This document shows positions 33,838-43,216 of a DNA stretch of 64,000 bases, in pieces. The first letter of the stretch is position 1; the number at the start of each line of letters is the position of its first letter. The translations under genes were made by a program, and so were the position numbers. This DNA is from Solirubrobacterales bacterium (GTDB taxonomy: Bacteria; Actinomycetota; Thermoleophilia; Solirubrobacterales; Solirubrobacteraceae): the NCBI GenBank assembly GCA_003132505.1, contig PKXY01000028.1, positions 138,291 through 202,290 on the forward strand, in the 5' to 3' direction. The notes below the pieces were generated by a model. It ran no database searches and was not told the DNA's origin. It saw only the letters and a list, made by a program, of their open reading frames with translations.

Positions 33838-35349
33838 ATGTCTCGCGCAGAGAAGCCCACGACGGGGAAGGTAGCCCGTGCTCGGAGGTTGCCGTTCCCA
33901 CGCGCCGAGGCTTACGGTCTCCGGCACGGCGCCTGGGTGTCGGGCCAGCTCGACACACCGCTCGCGGAGTCACACGCCGCCCAGTACGACCTCGAGAGCG
34001 TCGCGCTAGGTGCCGTTCGGGGGCGTGAGCACGCTTATCGCCGGGCGCTGGCTCTGGCCGATGGCTGCGCGGCCGCGTGCTCAGTGCTCCTCTCGATGGC
34101 AGCGATCGGCGGCTACGGCTTGAGGCCTGCGTTCCTCATCGTGGTGCCCGTGATCGTGATCGTGTCAAAGATCGAGGGGCTCTACGACCATGACGAATTG
34201 GTGATCCGCAAGTCGACGCTTGACGAGTTCCCGCGGTTGCTGAACCTCGCGACGCTGATCGCGCTGCTGATCTGGCTTGCCCGCCATTACGTCGTGATCG
34301 GCGCCCCGACTACGGTCCTGCTCCTCGCCCTCTGGGGTCTGCTGATCGCGATGCTCTTTGTTTTCAGGGCGATCGGTCGTCGTGTGGCCGCCCGATTCTC
34401 CTCAGTCGAGCGCTGCCTCTTCGTCGGTAGCTCGATCGTGTACCAGCGTCTTCAGGCAAAGCTCGAGCACGACCGCAGCGTCGTGCTCGTCGGGTCAGTC
34501 GGTCTTCAGGACGTCACGACGGATGTTCTGAAGCTTCGCTCACTCACGCAGCAGCTCGCAGTCCATCGGATCATCATCGCGACATCCGGCGGCACTGACC
34601 CCGACGCGACGATGGAGCTCGTTCGTGGGGCTAAGACAACCGGTCTGCGGGTCAGCATCCTGCCGAACGTCCTGGCGGCAGTGGGGAGCTCGGTGGCGTT
34701 TGACGATCTGGGGGGAATGCCACTGCTCGGCGTGCCACGATTCGGCTTGAGCCGCTCCTCGAAGTACACGAAGCGGGCACTGGACATATTCGGCGCAACC
34801 GTCGGGCTCGTACTCATGGCGCCTCTCATGCTCGTCACAAGTGTCCTGATCAAGGTCGATTCGTCAGGGCCGGTCCTCTTTCGCCAGACCCGTGTCGGTC
34901 GCAATGGCGCACCATTTCAGATGCTCAAGTTCCGCACCATGGTCGATCACGCTGACACCTTGAAGGCCGAGTTGTACGAACAGAACGAGGCCTCCGGACT
35001 GTTCAAGATCGCCGATGACCCGCGCATCACACGCGTTGGTCGCTTCCTCCGACGGCTGAGCCTCGACGAGGCGCCGCAGCTGCTCAACGTCATACGCGGC
35101 AGCATGAGCCTGGTGGGACCACGCCCGCTCATTCTGGACGAGGACAAGCGGATCACCGGCTTTGACCGCCGTCGGCTGCATCTGACGCCCGGCATCACCG
35201 GTCGCTGGCAGATCCTTGGCTCGGCCCGCATCCCGCTCGCCGAGATGGTCAAGATCGACTATCTCTACGTCGCCAACTGGTCGCTGTGGGAAGACATCAA
35301 GATTCTTGTGCAGACGCTCGGTTTCGTGGCGTCCCGACGTGGCTTGTGA
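33838..35349 (+). CDS. Polyprenyl-phosphate sugar-1-phosphate transferase (WbaP/PssY type)
   Basis: This enzyme starts polysaccharide assembly by moving a sugar-1-phosphate from a nucleotide sugar to undecaprenyl phosphate. It has 503 residues: four N-terminal helices (about 70-180), a CoA-binding-like cytoplasmic domain (190-300) and a C-terminal bacterial sugar transferase domain. That domain has [47 protein letters not shown] and PGITGRWQ. All conserved motifs are intact. The sugar cannot be told. It opens the plus-strand part of the exopolysaccharide locus. Confidence 0.92.
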   Translation: MSRAEKPTTGKVARARRLPFPRAEAYGLRHGAWVSGQLDTPLAESHAAQYDLESVALGAVRGREHAYRRALALADGCAAACSVLLSMAAIGGYGLRPAFLIVVPVIVIVSKIEGLYDHDELVIRKSTLDEFPRLLNLATLIALLIWLARHYVVIGAPTTVLLLALWGLLIAMLFVFRAIGRRVAARFSSVERCLFVGSSIVYQRLQAKLEHDRSVVLVGSVGLQDVTTDVLKLRSLTQQLAVHRIIIATSGGTDPDATMELVRGAKTTGLRVSILPNVLAAVGSSVAFDDLGGMPLLGVPRFGLSRSSKYTKRALDIFGATVGLVLMAPLMLVTSVLIKVDSSGPVLFRQTRVGRNGAPFQMLKFRTMVDHADTLKAELYEQNEASGLFKIADDPRITRVGRFLRRLSLDEAPQLLNVIRGSMSLVGPRPLILDEDKRITGFDRRRLHLTPGITGRWQILGSARIPLAEMVKIDYLYVANWSLWEDIKILVQTLGFVASRRGL

Positions 35350-35698
35350 CGGCTGCGTTACAGCCTGCAGTTGTGACCCGCAGCCCTTGCGAGCGTGGCA
35401 GCGGCCTGCCATCTGGCGAGCTTGGGCGAATCCGCCCAGCCGGCCGTCAACCGCCGGGTAGCATCCCGCGCCCTGAGTTTGACAAGCGCGCGGCTCATCA
35501 GCCGACAACGCCAGTCATCCTTACGGGGACGCGGCCGGCGGGTTCAATCTCGTGGAGCACCTCTCGGACGAGCGAATGGACGGACATGCGTCATAAACCC
35601 ATCGAATGCGATGCGCCGCGGCGCATCGGGCGGACCAGCAGCCGCGCTCGCGCCGGAGCGAGCGTGCACTGCGTTCTTCGAGGCGTCGCAGGAGGGCG
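35350..35698. other. Intergenic region with two dyads before the GT4 gene
   Basis: About 350 bases without a gene. It holds a 20-bp perfect palindrome (35609-35628) and a second 6-bp stem (GCTCGC 35646-35651 with GCGAGC 35658-35663), then a strong AGGAGGG ribosome-binding site for the GT4 gene. It is likely a promoter/leader region for the assembly genes. Confidence 0.5.
35609..35628. promoter_or_regulatory. 20-bp perfect palindrome
   Basis: The sequence around the central CCGCGG is fully self-complementary over 20 bases (CGATGCGC-CGCG-GCGCATCG). It lies 70 bases before the GT4 start, in a regulatory position, and suggests a binding site for a homodimeric regulator or a strong hairpin. Confidence 0.5.
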
Positions 35699-36883
35699 AT
35701 GAGCGCACCGACAATCGCCCCGACTACACAGCCCAGCGCTGATGCCGCGCTCGAGCCGCCGTCGCTCGGGCGCGTTGCGATTGTGCACGACTATCTCAAC
35801 CAGCGTGGCGGCGCCGAGAAGGTGGTGCTCGCGATGTCCGACATGTGGCCGCAGGCGCCGATCTACACCTCGCTCTACCGGCCCGAGTCAACGTTCGATG
35901 AGTTTCGCGGGCGCGACATCCGCACAAGCTTCGTCGACCGAATCCCCGTGGACCGCGGCTTTCGCAATCTCTTTCCCCTGTACCCACCGGCCTTCAGGTC
36001 ATTTGGCGAGATCGACGCCGATGTGGTCATAGCGAGCTCCAGCGGGTGGGCGCACATGGCGCGTGCGGTCGCAGGCGCCATGTCCGTCGTGTACTGCTAC
36101 ACCCCCGCACGGTGGCTATACCGCCACGACTACATGAATACCGGCGGTCGACCAGCCCGGCGACAGTCACTGCTCACGCCCCTCGTCGGCGGCCTGAGAT
36201 GGTTCGATATAAGGGCGGCACATCGAGCCCACGCCTACATCTCAATCAGTGAGACTGTTCGCGAACGCGTGCGCCGTGTGTACGGTCTCGACGCACCGGT
36301 CGTCTACCCGCCCGTTGACACCGAGCGCGTGCAGGTGCTCCCACGCGGCGAGCGGTTGTTGGTGATATCGCGACTTCTGCCCTACAAGCGCGTCGATCTA
36401 ATCGTCGCGGCAGCGCGGCGGCTCGGCCTCGGACTGGACATCGTCGGCGGCGGCCCGCTGCTCGACGATCTGCGACGTAGCGCCGGCCCCGCGACGAAGT
36501 TCCACGGGGCCACAGCGGAGAGCAGCATCGTGCAGCTACTCGAGACGTGCTCGGCGGTGTGCGTGGCCGGCGAAGAGGACTTCGGCATCGTTGCCGTCGA
36601 AGCACAGGCAGCGGGAAAGCCCGTCGTCGCCTACGCTCGCGGCGGGGCGCGTGAAACAGTCGTGGACGGAGTCACGGGAGTCCTGTTCGACGAGCAGACA
36701 ACCGCGTGCGTCGCCGATGCCATCGCTGCGTGCGAAAGACTCACGACCCCGCCCGACCGCATGGCTGCCAACGCTGCGAGATTCTCGAAGCGCGCCTTCG
36801 CCGAGGGGATGGCGCGTGAGCTGGCGGCGGCGCGACGGCGCTTCAACCCAAGCTCGACGGGTGCTATGGCGGTGTCGGCATGA
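35699..36883 (+). CDS. GT4 family glycosyltransferase (WbaZ-like)
   Basis: This is a retaining GT-B glycosyltransferase of 394 residues, probably transferring a mannose-like sugar to the lipid-linked acceptor. The N-terminal domain has VAIVHDYLNQRGGAEKVV. The C-terminal nucleotide-sugar domain has LLVISRLLPYKRVDLIV and the EX7E-type motif EDFGIVAVEAQAAGKPVVAY. The ATG at 35699 is supported by AGGAGGG; the frame upstream is a shadow. The stop overlaps the kinase gene by ATGA. No membrane segment is seen, so it acts at the inner face of the membrane. Confidence 0.9.
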   Translation: MSAPTIAPTTQPSADAALEPPSLGRVAIVHDYLNQRGGAEKVVLAMSDMWPQAPIYTSLYRPESTFDEFRGRDIRTSFVDRIPVDRGFRNLFPLYPPAFRSFGEIDADVVIASSSGWAHMARAVAGAMSVVYCYTPARWLYRHDYMNTGGRPARRQSLLTPLVGGLRWFDIRAAHRAHAYISISETVRERVRRVYGLDAPVVYPPVDTERVQVLPRGERLLVISRLLPYKRVDLIVAAARRLGLGLDIVGGGPLLDDLRRSAGPATKFHGATAESSIVQLLETCSAVCVAGEEDFGIVAVEAQAAGKPVVAYARGGARETVVDGVTGVLFDEQTTACVADAIAACERLTTPPDRMAANAARFSKRAFAEGMARELAAARRRFNPSSTGAMAVSA

Positions 36884-38487
36884 GTCGCAATGAAGGCACC
36901 GGACCACCCGCGGGTGACACCGGGAGATCGCAAGAAGGACAGCTCGATCTGCGCGCATACGCGCGCCCGATATGGCGTTGGAAGTGGCTCGTACTGCTGA
37001 TGGTGATCCTTGCAGCCGGCGGCGCGTACGCGCTGACCCGGCGCGAGGCCAAGACATACGAGTCAGCGTCACTCGTGTACGTACAGAACGCGGATCCCGC
37101 GGCGTCGGTCGGTGGCCAGGCTTCTTCCGGCACCGCCACGCAGGAATTGCAGGACATTGCGACGCTCTTCACGGGCCAGGCGATCACCGCAACGGTCTAC
37201 CAGAAGCTCCACCTCCCAATCGGCTCTGCCGGCACGGTCGTGGTCTCGCCTTCTTCGAGCTCAGACTTCATTACCGTGACGGCAACTAGTCACTCCCCCG
37301 GGTTGGCGGCGCGTCTCGCCAACACGTATGTGCGTGTGTTTTTCGCCTCGCAGGCGAACTCCGTGCGGACCGCCGCTCTGGCCGCCGCCCACGCGGCTCA
37401 CGCGACGCTTCATACCATCCCGTCGACGAGTGCGTCGAACCAAGCTGAACGAGCCACCCTCGAAGCACAGATCGCCGACTACAAGGCGCAGGCGCGCAAC
37501 CCCTCCTCAGGCGCCCAGGTGATCGACACGGCGGCAGTGCCTGCGGTTCCAATCTCGCCCAAGCCGGAGCGCGACGCCATCTTTGCAGGCCTGATCGGCC
37601 TATTGCTGGGAATTGGACTGGCGTTTGTTCTCGATCTTGCCGATCGGCGCCTGATCCGCGTCTCCTCGGTTCAATCGATTTACGATCGATCCGTCCTCGC
37701 GGTCATACCGCACGTCTCCAATCCGGCCCCCAAGGTCAAGGGCTCCATTTCGACACCGCCCGAGTTCGTTGAGGTGATGCGCAGTCTCCGCGTCAACCTG
37801 CGACTTTCGGCGGCCAACCGCCCGCTCAACAGTGTGATGGTTACCAGCGGCCTGCCATCGGAGGGCAAATCGACGGTCGTGCGCGGTTTGGCCCTTGCCT
37901 ACGCCGAGGCTGGGGAGCGCGTGCTGGTCGTTGACGGCGACCTCCGGCGACCCAGCCTCGCGAGGCTTTTCAACATCAAGCCGGACCTCGGCCTCGTGCA
38001 GGTCCTGCGAGGCGAGCTGGCTCCGGGGGAGGCTGCGATGACGGTGTTTGGGACGCGGCCGTCATCATCCAACGGGTCGGCTGGTCAAACATCACCTTCT
38101 GGCGATCTACGGGCACACGGATCGATCGATGTGATCGCTCACGGCGGGAAGGTGGACAATCCTGCTGCGCTCATTTCATCGAGCGCAATGACCAGCTTGC
38201 TCGCCAAGGCGGCGCAAGTATACGGAATCGTGATTGTCGACACGTCGCCAGTTCTGACAGTTAGTGATGCCGTGCCTTTGCTGAGTGAAGTATCCGCGGT
38301 GCTGTTCGTGGCGCGCCTCGGCATGACCACGCGCGAGGCGGCCGAGCGACTCGCGGAGCTTGGCGAGCGCGTGCCGAAGATGAACCTCGCAGGTGTGGTC
38401 GTCAACGACATGCGTGGCCGCTACGTCGATGAGGGCTTTAGCTTCTACAGTAAATACGGCTACGACTACTCCCGACGAAAGGCTTAG
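36880..38487 (+). CDS. Wzc-like polysaccharide co-polymerase / BY-kinase
   Basis: This fused chain-length regulator and tyrosine autokinase has 535 residues. It has a Wzz domain with helices at about 35-52 and 233-252. The kinase domain has Walker A at 324-332 (GLPSEGKST), A' at 348-355 (VLVVDGDLRRP) and Walker B (IVIVDTSP). A C-terminal tyrosine cluster (Tyr515, 523, 526, 528, 530; FYSKYGYDYSRR) follows. In the family the cluster is autophosphorylated and reset by a CpsB- or Wzb-type phosphatase, here the PHP enzyme at 32760-33542. It is a full fusion, unlike the split CapA/CapB form of many Gram-positive bacteria. Confidence 0.92.
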   Translation: MSRNEGTGPPAGDTGRSQEGQLDLRAYARPIWRWKWLVLLMVILAAGGAYALTRREAKTYESASLVYVQNADPAASVGGQASSGTATQELQDIATLFTGQAITATVYQKLHLPIGSAGTVVVSPSSSSDFITVTATSHSPGLAARLANTYVRVFFASQANSVRTAALAAAHAAHATLHTIPSTSASNQAERATLEAQIADYKAQARNPSSGAQVIDTAAVPAVPISPKPERDAIFAGLIGLLLGIGLAFVLDLADRRLIRVSSVQSIYDRSVLAVIPHVSNPAPKVKGSISTPPEFVEVMRSLRVNLRLSAANRPLNSVMVTSGLPSEGKSTVVRGLALAYAEAGERVLVVDGDLRRPSLARLFNIKPDLGLVQVLRGELAPGEAAMTVFGTRPSSSNGSAGQTSPSGDLRAHGSIDVIAHGGKVDNPAALISSSAMTSLLAKAAQVYGIVIVDTSPVLTVSDAVPLLSEVSAVLFVARLGMTTREAAERLAELGERVPKMNLAGVVVNDMRGRYVDEGFSFYSKYGYDYSRRKA

Positions 38488-38580
38488 CCGACTGGTGGCC
38501 CGGGTGCGGGCGCGCCTGGTCCACGTGATGGTCATCGGCCCTGGGCTGCCGTTCGCCCCTGCGCACGCGGTGCCGACGTA

Positions 38581-40122
38581 ATGCGTGCGGCAATCGTCAG
38601 GCGGCGTGTCCCGGTGATGCTGCCCAGCAGCCTCGTCGGCTTGCTGATCGGCGTAGCCGCGGCCACTTTTCTCGCTGCGGTCGCGCTTCGGTCAACACGC
38701 GACGTGATCCATCTAGGGGCACCGGTGCTGCTGTGCGGGGTTGCGGCCTGGATGTTCTTCAGTGAGCGCTACGAGTGGACCCTTGCGGTACTCGTGGTGT
38801 ATCTCGGCTTGCTCGACGGCTTCCTCAAGCTGTCGACGGGATCGACCGTGGCGACGCTCGGCCGTGACGTCCTGCTCTACGCGATTGCTGGCGGTGCGTT
38901 CGTGCGCGTGGTCCTGAGGCGCCGACCGCTGGAGAGTCCGCCGCTCATGCTTGGCGTCATCGCGTGGGTGGTGATCTGCCTGGTCCAGGTTCTCAATCCG
39001 GTCGTGCCGTCGATCAGCCACGCATTTGCGGGCGTCCGCCAGCACATCGAGTTCGTGCCGCTGTTCTTCTTGGGCTACGCGGTAATGCGAAGTGAGCGGC
39101 GACTTATGGGACTGTTCTGGTTGCTCATCATCGTCGCGGCGGTTAACGGGATCGTGAGCCTCGTGCAGAGCAGCCTGACTCCGGCAGAGTTGGCGGCCTG
39201 GGGCCCCGGGTATGCCAGTGAGGTGTTTGGCACGGCAACTCAGACCGGACGGACATTCCTCGATTCAGCGACTGGCGTGACGCATGTCCGTCCTCCGGCG
39301 CTCGGGTCGGATTTCGGCTTCGGAGGCATCGTAGGGGCGATGGCCCTGCCGGGTGCCCTCGCGATCGCCATGGCCGGAGGGAAGTCCCGTCGTTACATTC
39401 CATTTCTCGGCGTCTGCGTGGTTCTCGCCGTGGTGGGTGTCGTGACGTCGCAGTCGCGTACCGCTGTGTTGTCCGCGGCTATTGCGGTCATGGCCTTTCT
39501 TTTGTTGACCGTGACCTCTCGACGTGGACTCACTGCGATCGTCGTCGCAGCGCTGCTCACGCTCGTCACTTATTTCGGCCTTACAACTGTGTTTGGAGGC
39601 GTGACGTCGGGCCCGAATCGCTACAGCAGTATTGCCCCGACCAAAGTGATCTCGACGGCAGTCGCCGCGCGGCAAGGTACCGTGGCGCTGATACCGACCT
39701 ATCTCGTCGACTATCCGCTCGGGGACGGGATCGGCTCCGTCGGGCCGGCGGGCGGAAGCTCCGTGGGTGGTGCCGTGAGCAGTAATGGTCTTGATGCGGA
39801 GAGCGAACCAACCTTCCTCATCATCGAACTCGGCATTCCCGGTCTGCTCATCATGTATGCGCTGCTCCTCTGGGGCATGAGGATGGGAGTTAGTCTCCGA
39901 GTGCTCGCTGAGCGCCGACTCCAGGTCGCGTTGGCGGCGCTTGCGGCCGTATTCATCGCTGTGTGCGTCGGCGGCTTCGTGGGCGCTAACACCGCCAACT
40001 CGCCAACCTCACCGTTCATATGGCTGGCACTCGGTACATTCGCGTATTGGGGCTCCGAGATGCGACGCTGTCGCTTGGCGACCCGTTCCCGCCGTCTCCG
40101 CACGACTCTCGCGGCGCGATAG
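38581..40122 (+). CDS. O-antigen ligase/polymerase family membrane protein (Wzy_C)
   Basis: The 513-residue polytopic protein has about twelve helices and a long extracytoplasmic loop (roughly 200-240 and 375-415). It has the Wzy_C-type motif region VVGVVTSQSRTAVLSAAIAV, followed by NRYSSIAP and YPLGDGIGSVGPAGG. Members polymerise or ligate lipid-linked repeat units outside the membrane. In a locus with an initiating transferase and a BY-kinase the polymerase role is the more likely. ATG at 38581; a 93-base gap separates it from the kinase gene. Confidence 0.82.
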   Translation: MRAAIVRRRVPVMLPSSLVGLLIGVAAATFLAAVALRSTRDVIHLGAPVLLCGVAAWMFFSERYEWTLAVLVVYLGLLDGFLKLSTGSTVATLGRDVLLYAIAGGAFVRVVLRRRPLESPPLMLGVIAWVVICLVQVLNPVVPSISHAFAGVRQHIEFVPLFFLGYAVMRSERRLMGLFWLLIIVAAVNGIVSLVQSSLTPAELAAWGPGYASEVFGTATQTGRTFLDSATGVTHVRPPALGSDFGFGGIVGAMALPGALAIAMAGGKSRRYIPFLGVCVVLAVVGVVTSQSRTAVLSAAIAVMAFLLLTVTSRRGLTAIVVAALLTLVTYFGLTTVFGGVTSGPNRYSSIAPTKVISTAVAARQGTVALIPTYLVDYPLGDGIGSVGPAGGSSVGGAVSSNGLDAESEPTFLIIELGIPGLLIMYALLLWGMRMGVSLRVLAERRLQVALAALAAVFIAVCVGGFVGANTANSPTSPFIWLALGTFAYWGSEMRRCRLATRSRRLRTTLAAR

Positions 40123-40240
40123 ATGTTGCGGCGCGTGGTCGGAAGTGTGGACCGCGGACGCCCAAAAGCTCGGCCTGCTCGCGGGGGCGCTCGGACGCAA
40201 CCGCGTCGTGCCAGTGTGGTTGGTAGTTGAAGCGTCGTAG

Positions 40241-40978
40241 CTAGAGGGCTTGTGCGGCAAGCCACACGCTCATCTGCGGTGCGCATGTCACGCGCGCCCC
40301 GATCAGGCGCGCGAGCTGCCAAGCGAAACTCCGAGGCGAATAGTAAGGTGAGGTACCCTCGTAGAACCGGCGAAAATTGCCGAGGTCACTGGCGGCGCAG
40401 TCGCTCTTCAGGGAGCGGATTGTCACTCCGCGTTCGACCCAGCCGAGGTTCTTTGTGGTCCGGCGCGCTGCTGGAGACATGCTGTGCAACCATGATGGCT
40501 CACCAAACAGAACCCAGCCGCTTGGTGCAAGGTGATTCGCGATGCGGTTGAGCACCGTTGCCTGACGGGTAGTGTGGTGCAGGGCATCGAACACGAGAAT
40601 CGCGTCGAAACGCCGTTTCAGCTCCAGGGTGTCCATGTCCGCGACGACGAATTCAGCCTGCACGCCCATGCGCTCCGCACGAGCAACGGCGATCTCGATG
40701 GTCGCTGGTGCGATGTCAACGCCAGTTGCCCTGTAGCCAGACTCAGCAAGAAACAGCGTCGTCCATCCGACGCCAACGCCGACGTCGAGGATCGTCGCGC
40801 CCTCCGGAATGCCGAGTGCGTTCAGGGCGAATGTGATCGTCTGCCACTTGCCCCAGTACTCATGCCCCCAAGGCTCACCGAACGGCTTACGAAGGCCCTT
40901 GATCTCGTGCCGGCTGGCTTCAGCAGTAGCTATCTCGGCGAGCTTGTTCGGCTCCAGAGCACTTGGCGGTGTGGACAT
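40241..40978 (-). CDS. Class I SAM-dependent methyltransferase
   Basis: The 245-residue methyltransferase has the SAM-binding glycine motif ILDVGVGVGWTTLFL, an acidic ribose-binding residue in ATGVDIAP, and motif II-like ILVFDALHHTT. The ATG at 40978 follows an AGGAGG ribosome-binding site; the upstream frame is a shadow. The family includes sugar and lipid methyltransferases. In this locus it probably methylates a sugar of the polysaccharide, and the acceptor is unknown. It is convergent with the ligase gene and divergent from the next glycosyltransferase. Confidence 0.85.
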   Translation of the reverse strand: MSTPPSALEPNKLAEIATAEASRHEIKGLRKPFGEPWGHEYWGKWQTITFALNALGIPEGATILDVGVGVGWTTLFLAESGYRATGVDIAPATIEIAVARAERMGVQAEFVVADMDTLELKRRFDAILVFDALHHTTRQATVLNRIANHLAPSGWVLFGEPSWLHSMSPAARRTTKNLGWVERGVTIRSLKSDCAASDLGNFRRFYEGTSPYYSPRSFAWQLARLIGARVTCAPQMSVWLAAQAL

Positions 40979-41262
40979 CGGGCTGACCTCCTGTAGCGGG
41001 ATCGCGGTCGGAGGGGAAGCTATCGGACCGGCACCGTCGCGCAGCCTCTGCCGGGACCAGGATCTAGACCACGACCCCAGGCTGCTGCTGCGGGCTGATG
41101 TCGCTCGCAAGGCAGGCTCGTGGGCGTCGTCCAGCTCGTGGTTGGCGCTGCGCCGTTTTCTCGGGCAACGCGCCCTTGGCGCGTCTGCATGTCAGGATCG
41201 GTTGCCGCGGGAGCCAGACTTGGTCTATTTGCCATGCGCCAGCAACTCGAGAACTCGGCACT

Positions 41263-42330
41263 GTGGTCTTTGTGCGTGACGTAAGACCGCGGCCGGCGCC
41301 GATATACCTGCTGTACCGCGATACGGAGGGCAGGATCGACGGAATCGGCGACTATTGCGAAAGGCTGGGGTCCGCGCTTCGCGCGGCTGGTGCTGACGCC
41401 CACGCAGTGACGTGGCGCTCTCGGGGCATCGACGTGAGCGAGGGGACCGTGATACTTCAGTACAACCCATTTGCGTTCGGCCGGTGGGGGTTCGCTCCTC
41501 GGCTCCCGTTTGAGATGGCCTCGCTAAGGCGGCGACGCCCGTATGTCCGTCAAGTTGTGATGGTGCACGAACCGTTCGTCGCGATCGATTCTGTGAGGTC
41601 GCTCGTCATGGGCATTTGGCAGCGCTTCCAACTGCGTGCAGTTCTTTCCAGTGTGGACGGCGTGATGGTGTCCACATCGTCGTGGGCAGGCCTGCTGCCT
41701 GCGCACTGCCATCCAATCGCAGCTCCGGTTGGCTCCAACCTTCCGGACCGTCGCGAGCGGCGCGACGTTACGCGGCGTGCACTGGGAGTCGATTCCGAAA
41801 CGCTCGTGCTCGCAACGTTCGGTACCGACCATCCGTCACGTCTGTTGGACCACGTGGTGGCCGCGGCAAACGCTGTGGCGGCTCGGTCGGAACAGGTAAT
41901 ACTGCTCTACCTGGGAGTTGGTACTAGCACTCTCGATGGGCTTGACCCCGCGATATCGGTGCATCGTCCCGGTCGGCAGTCGGTCGACGAATTAGCGGAA
42001 GCATTGAGTGCAGCGGATATATATCTCGCCGCACTCTCCGACGGGCTGTCAACGCGCCGGACGACCCTGATGGCAGCGCTGCAGCATGCACTCCCGATCG
42101 TAGGCACCTACGGGCCGCTCACGGAGCCGGACCTCCGCGCTGAGAATGACGCAATCCGCTGGACGCCGACCGGAGATCCAAAACGGTTCGCAGACGCTTC
42201 TCTAGACCTCGCCGGCGATGCTGCGCTGAGGCAGCGACGCGGAGCGGCCGCACGAGCACTCTATGAACGGCGCTTCTCGTGGGAGCTGATCGCTCAGAGC
42301 GTGCTCGCCGCGCTGCGGCCGCAAGCGTGA
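41263..42330 (+). CDS. GT-B type glycosyltransferase (GT4-like)
   Basis: About 355 residues with a GT-B layout. The N-terminal domain has DGIGDYCERLGSALRAAG and the C-terminal domain TLVLATFGTDHPSRLLDHVV, followed by AADIYLAALSDGLSTRRTTLMAAL. The GTG at 41263 was chosen as the first start before the conserved region; a GTG at 41272 is also possible. No signal peptide is seen. The C-terminal motif lacks the usual EX7E pattern and has DGLSTRRTTL instead, so catalytic detail is uncertain. It would add a sugar to the lipid-linked intermediate. Confidence 0.72.
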   Translation: MVFVRDVRPRPAPIYLLYRDTEGRIDGIGDYCERLGSALRAAGADAHAVTWRSRGIDVSEGTVILQYNPFAFGRWGFAPRLPFEMASLRRRRPYVRQVVMVHEPFVAIDSVRSLVMGIWQRFQLRAVLSSVDGVMVSTSSWAGLLPAHCHPIAAPVGSNLPDRRERRDVTRRALGVDSETLVLATFGTDHPSRLLDHVVAAANAVAARSEQVILLYLGVGTSTLDGLDPAISVHRPGRQSVDELAEALSAADIYLAALSDGLSTRRTTLMAALQHALPIVGTYGPLTEPDLRAENDAIRWTPTGDPKRFADASLDLAGDAALRQRRGAAARALYERRFSWELIAQSVLAALRPQA

Positions 42331-42364
42331 TTCGCTCCACGATCGCTCACTCGCTAAGCACCCC

Positions 42365-42390
42365 GCCCGGTAATGCAGGCGGAGCCGGGC
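42365..42390. terminator. Hairpin between convergent genes
   Basis: GCCCGG (42365-42370) pairs with CCGGGC (42385-42390) around a 14-base loop, between the convergent glycosyltransferase and FkbM genes. Weak, with no T-tract. Confidence 0.25.
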
Positions 42391-42418
42391 TTGGCAGGCA
42401 CGCGCACGGGTTGGCGAG

Positions 42419-43045
42419 TCACGCAAGCGCAATCAGCCAGCGGTTGAAGCCGATCGGCCGGTACTCCGGATAAAAGCGCCGCCACCGAGCGTTGCGAATG
42501 ATGTCGACGGTATAGCCGCGTGCGAGCAGAAGGTCGTTGCACTCCGACTCCAAGTACTCGCTGTGTGTCTCCACAATCACGCATCGAGGATGCCCCGGAA
42601 TGAGGCGTAAGACGTCACGTTCAGCCCCGTCGACATCGATCTTCACAAACTCGGGCTCTGGATAGTTATCCGGCCGATAGTAGTCCTGAACCAGCGTGAT
42701 CCGAGCTGCAAGCGACGGGTTGAGCTCGAGGTTCCGCACGAAACTGGTGACAGCGGTTGGCTCCGGCTCAAACGCGATAACGGTCGCCCCAAGCCGCGCG
42801 TATATGAGAGACGTTAGGCCGTCGGCAGCGCCCACGTCGAATGCGCAGACACCGGGCCGGACATGCTTGGAGTAGGCGCGGCTCAGCTCCATCTCGTAAA
42901 GCCCGAACTCGCGCTGCAGGTCGTGCCTTCGGTTTAGTAGCGCGACGACGCCGCGACCAGGTCCGGCCTTGACGCGTTGCGGACTCGCAACGTCGTCGAA
43001 AAGCAAGGGCTTCACGGCCGACTTGACTCGGTGTTGGATGTTCAT
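42419..43045 (-). CDS. FkbM-family methyltransferase
   Basis: The 208-residue SAM-dependent O-methyltransferase has motif I VCAFDVGAADGLTSLIYA, an acidic residue in VIAFEPEPTA and the FkbM hallmark EFVKIDVDGAERDVL, then CVIVETHSEYLE. The ATG at 43045 is preferred over the TTG at 43060. FkbM enzymes methylate sugar hydroxyls, so it is a candidate decorating enzyme of the polysaccharide. It is divergent from the GT2 gene at 43217; the gap of about 170 bases should hold both promoters. Confidence 0.88.
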   Translation of the reverse strand: MNIQHRVKSAVKPLLFDDVASPQRVKAGPGRGVVALLNRRHDLQREFGLYEMELSRAYSKHVRPGVCAFDVGAADGLTSLIYARLGATVIAFEPEPTAVTSFVRNLELNPSLAARITLVQDYYRPDNYPEPEFVKIDVDGAERDVLRLIPGHPRCVIVETHSEYLESECNDLLLARGYTVDIIRNARWRRFYPEYRPIGFNRWLIALA

Positions 43046-43216
43046 GACGAGCCTGGTCAAGTCTGAAGTTCCTCCGCCGCTCGGCGCCGGGCCGGCGTCG
43101 ACTGGGACAGGGGTAGGCGAACCGCGGCGTGGCTGGCAGATGATGACGCCAGGCGTGGCGTCGACGATAGCCGCGGAGAGCGATTGGGGGTAGTGGGTCG
43201 CGGATAGACTGCCGCC

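Noticed and set aside
33721-33838. Cyclic-di-GMP-type riboswitch before the initiating transferase gene
   Set aside because: Some GCAA and GGGA elements are present, but the conserved core of the class could not be lined up; only a simple hairpin is supported.
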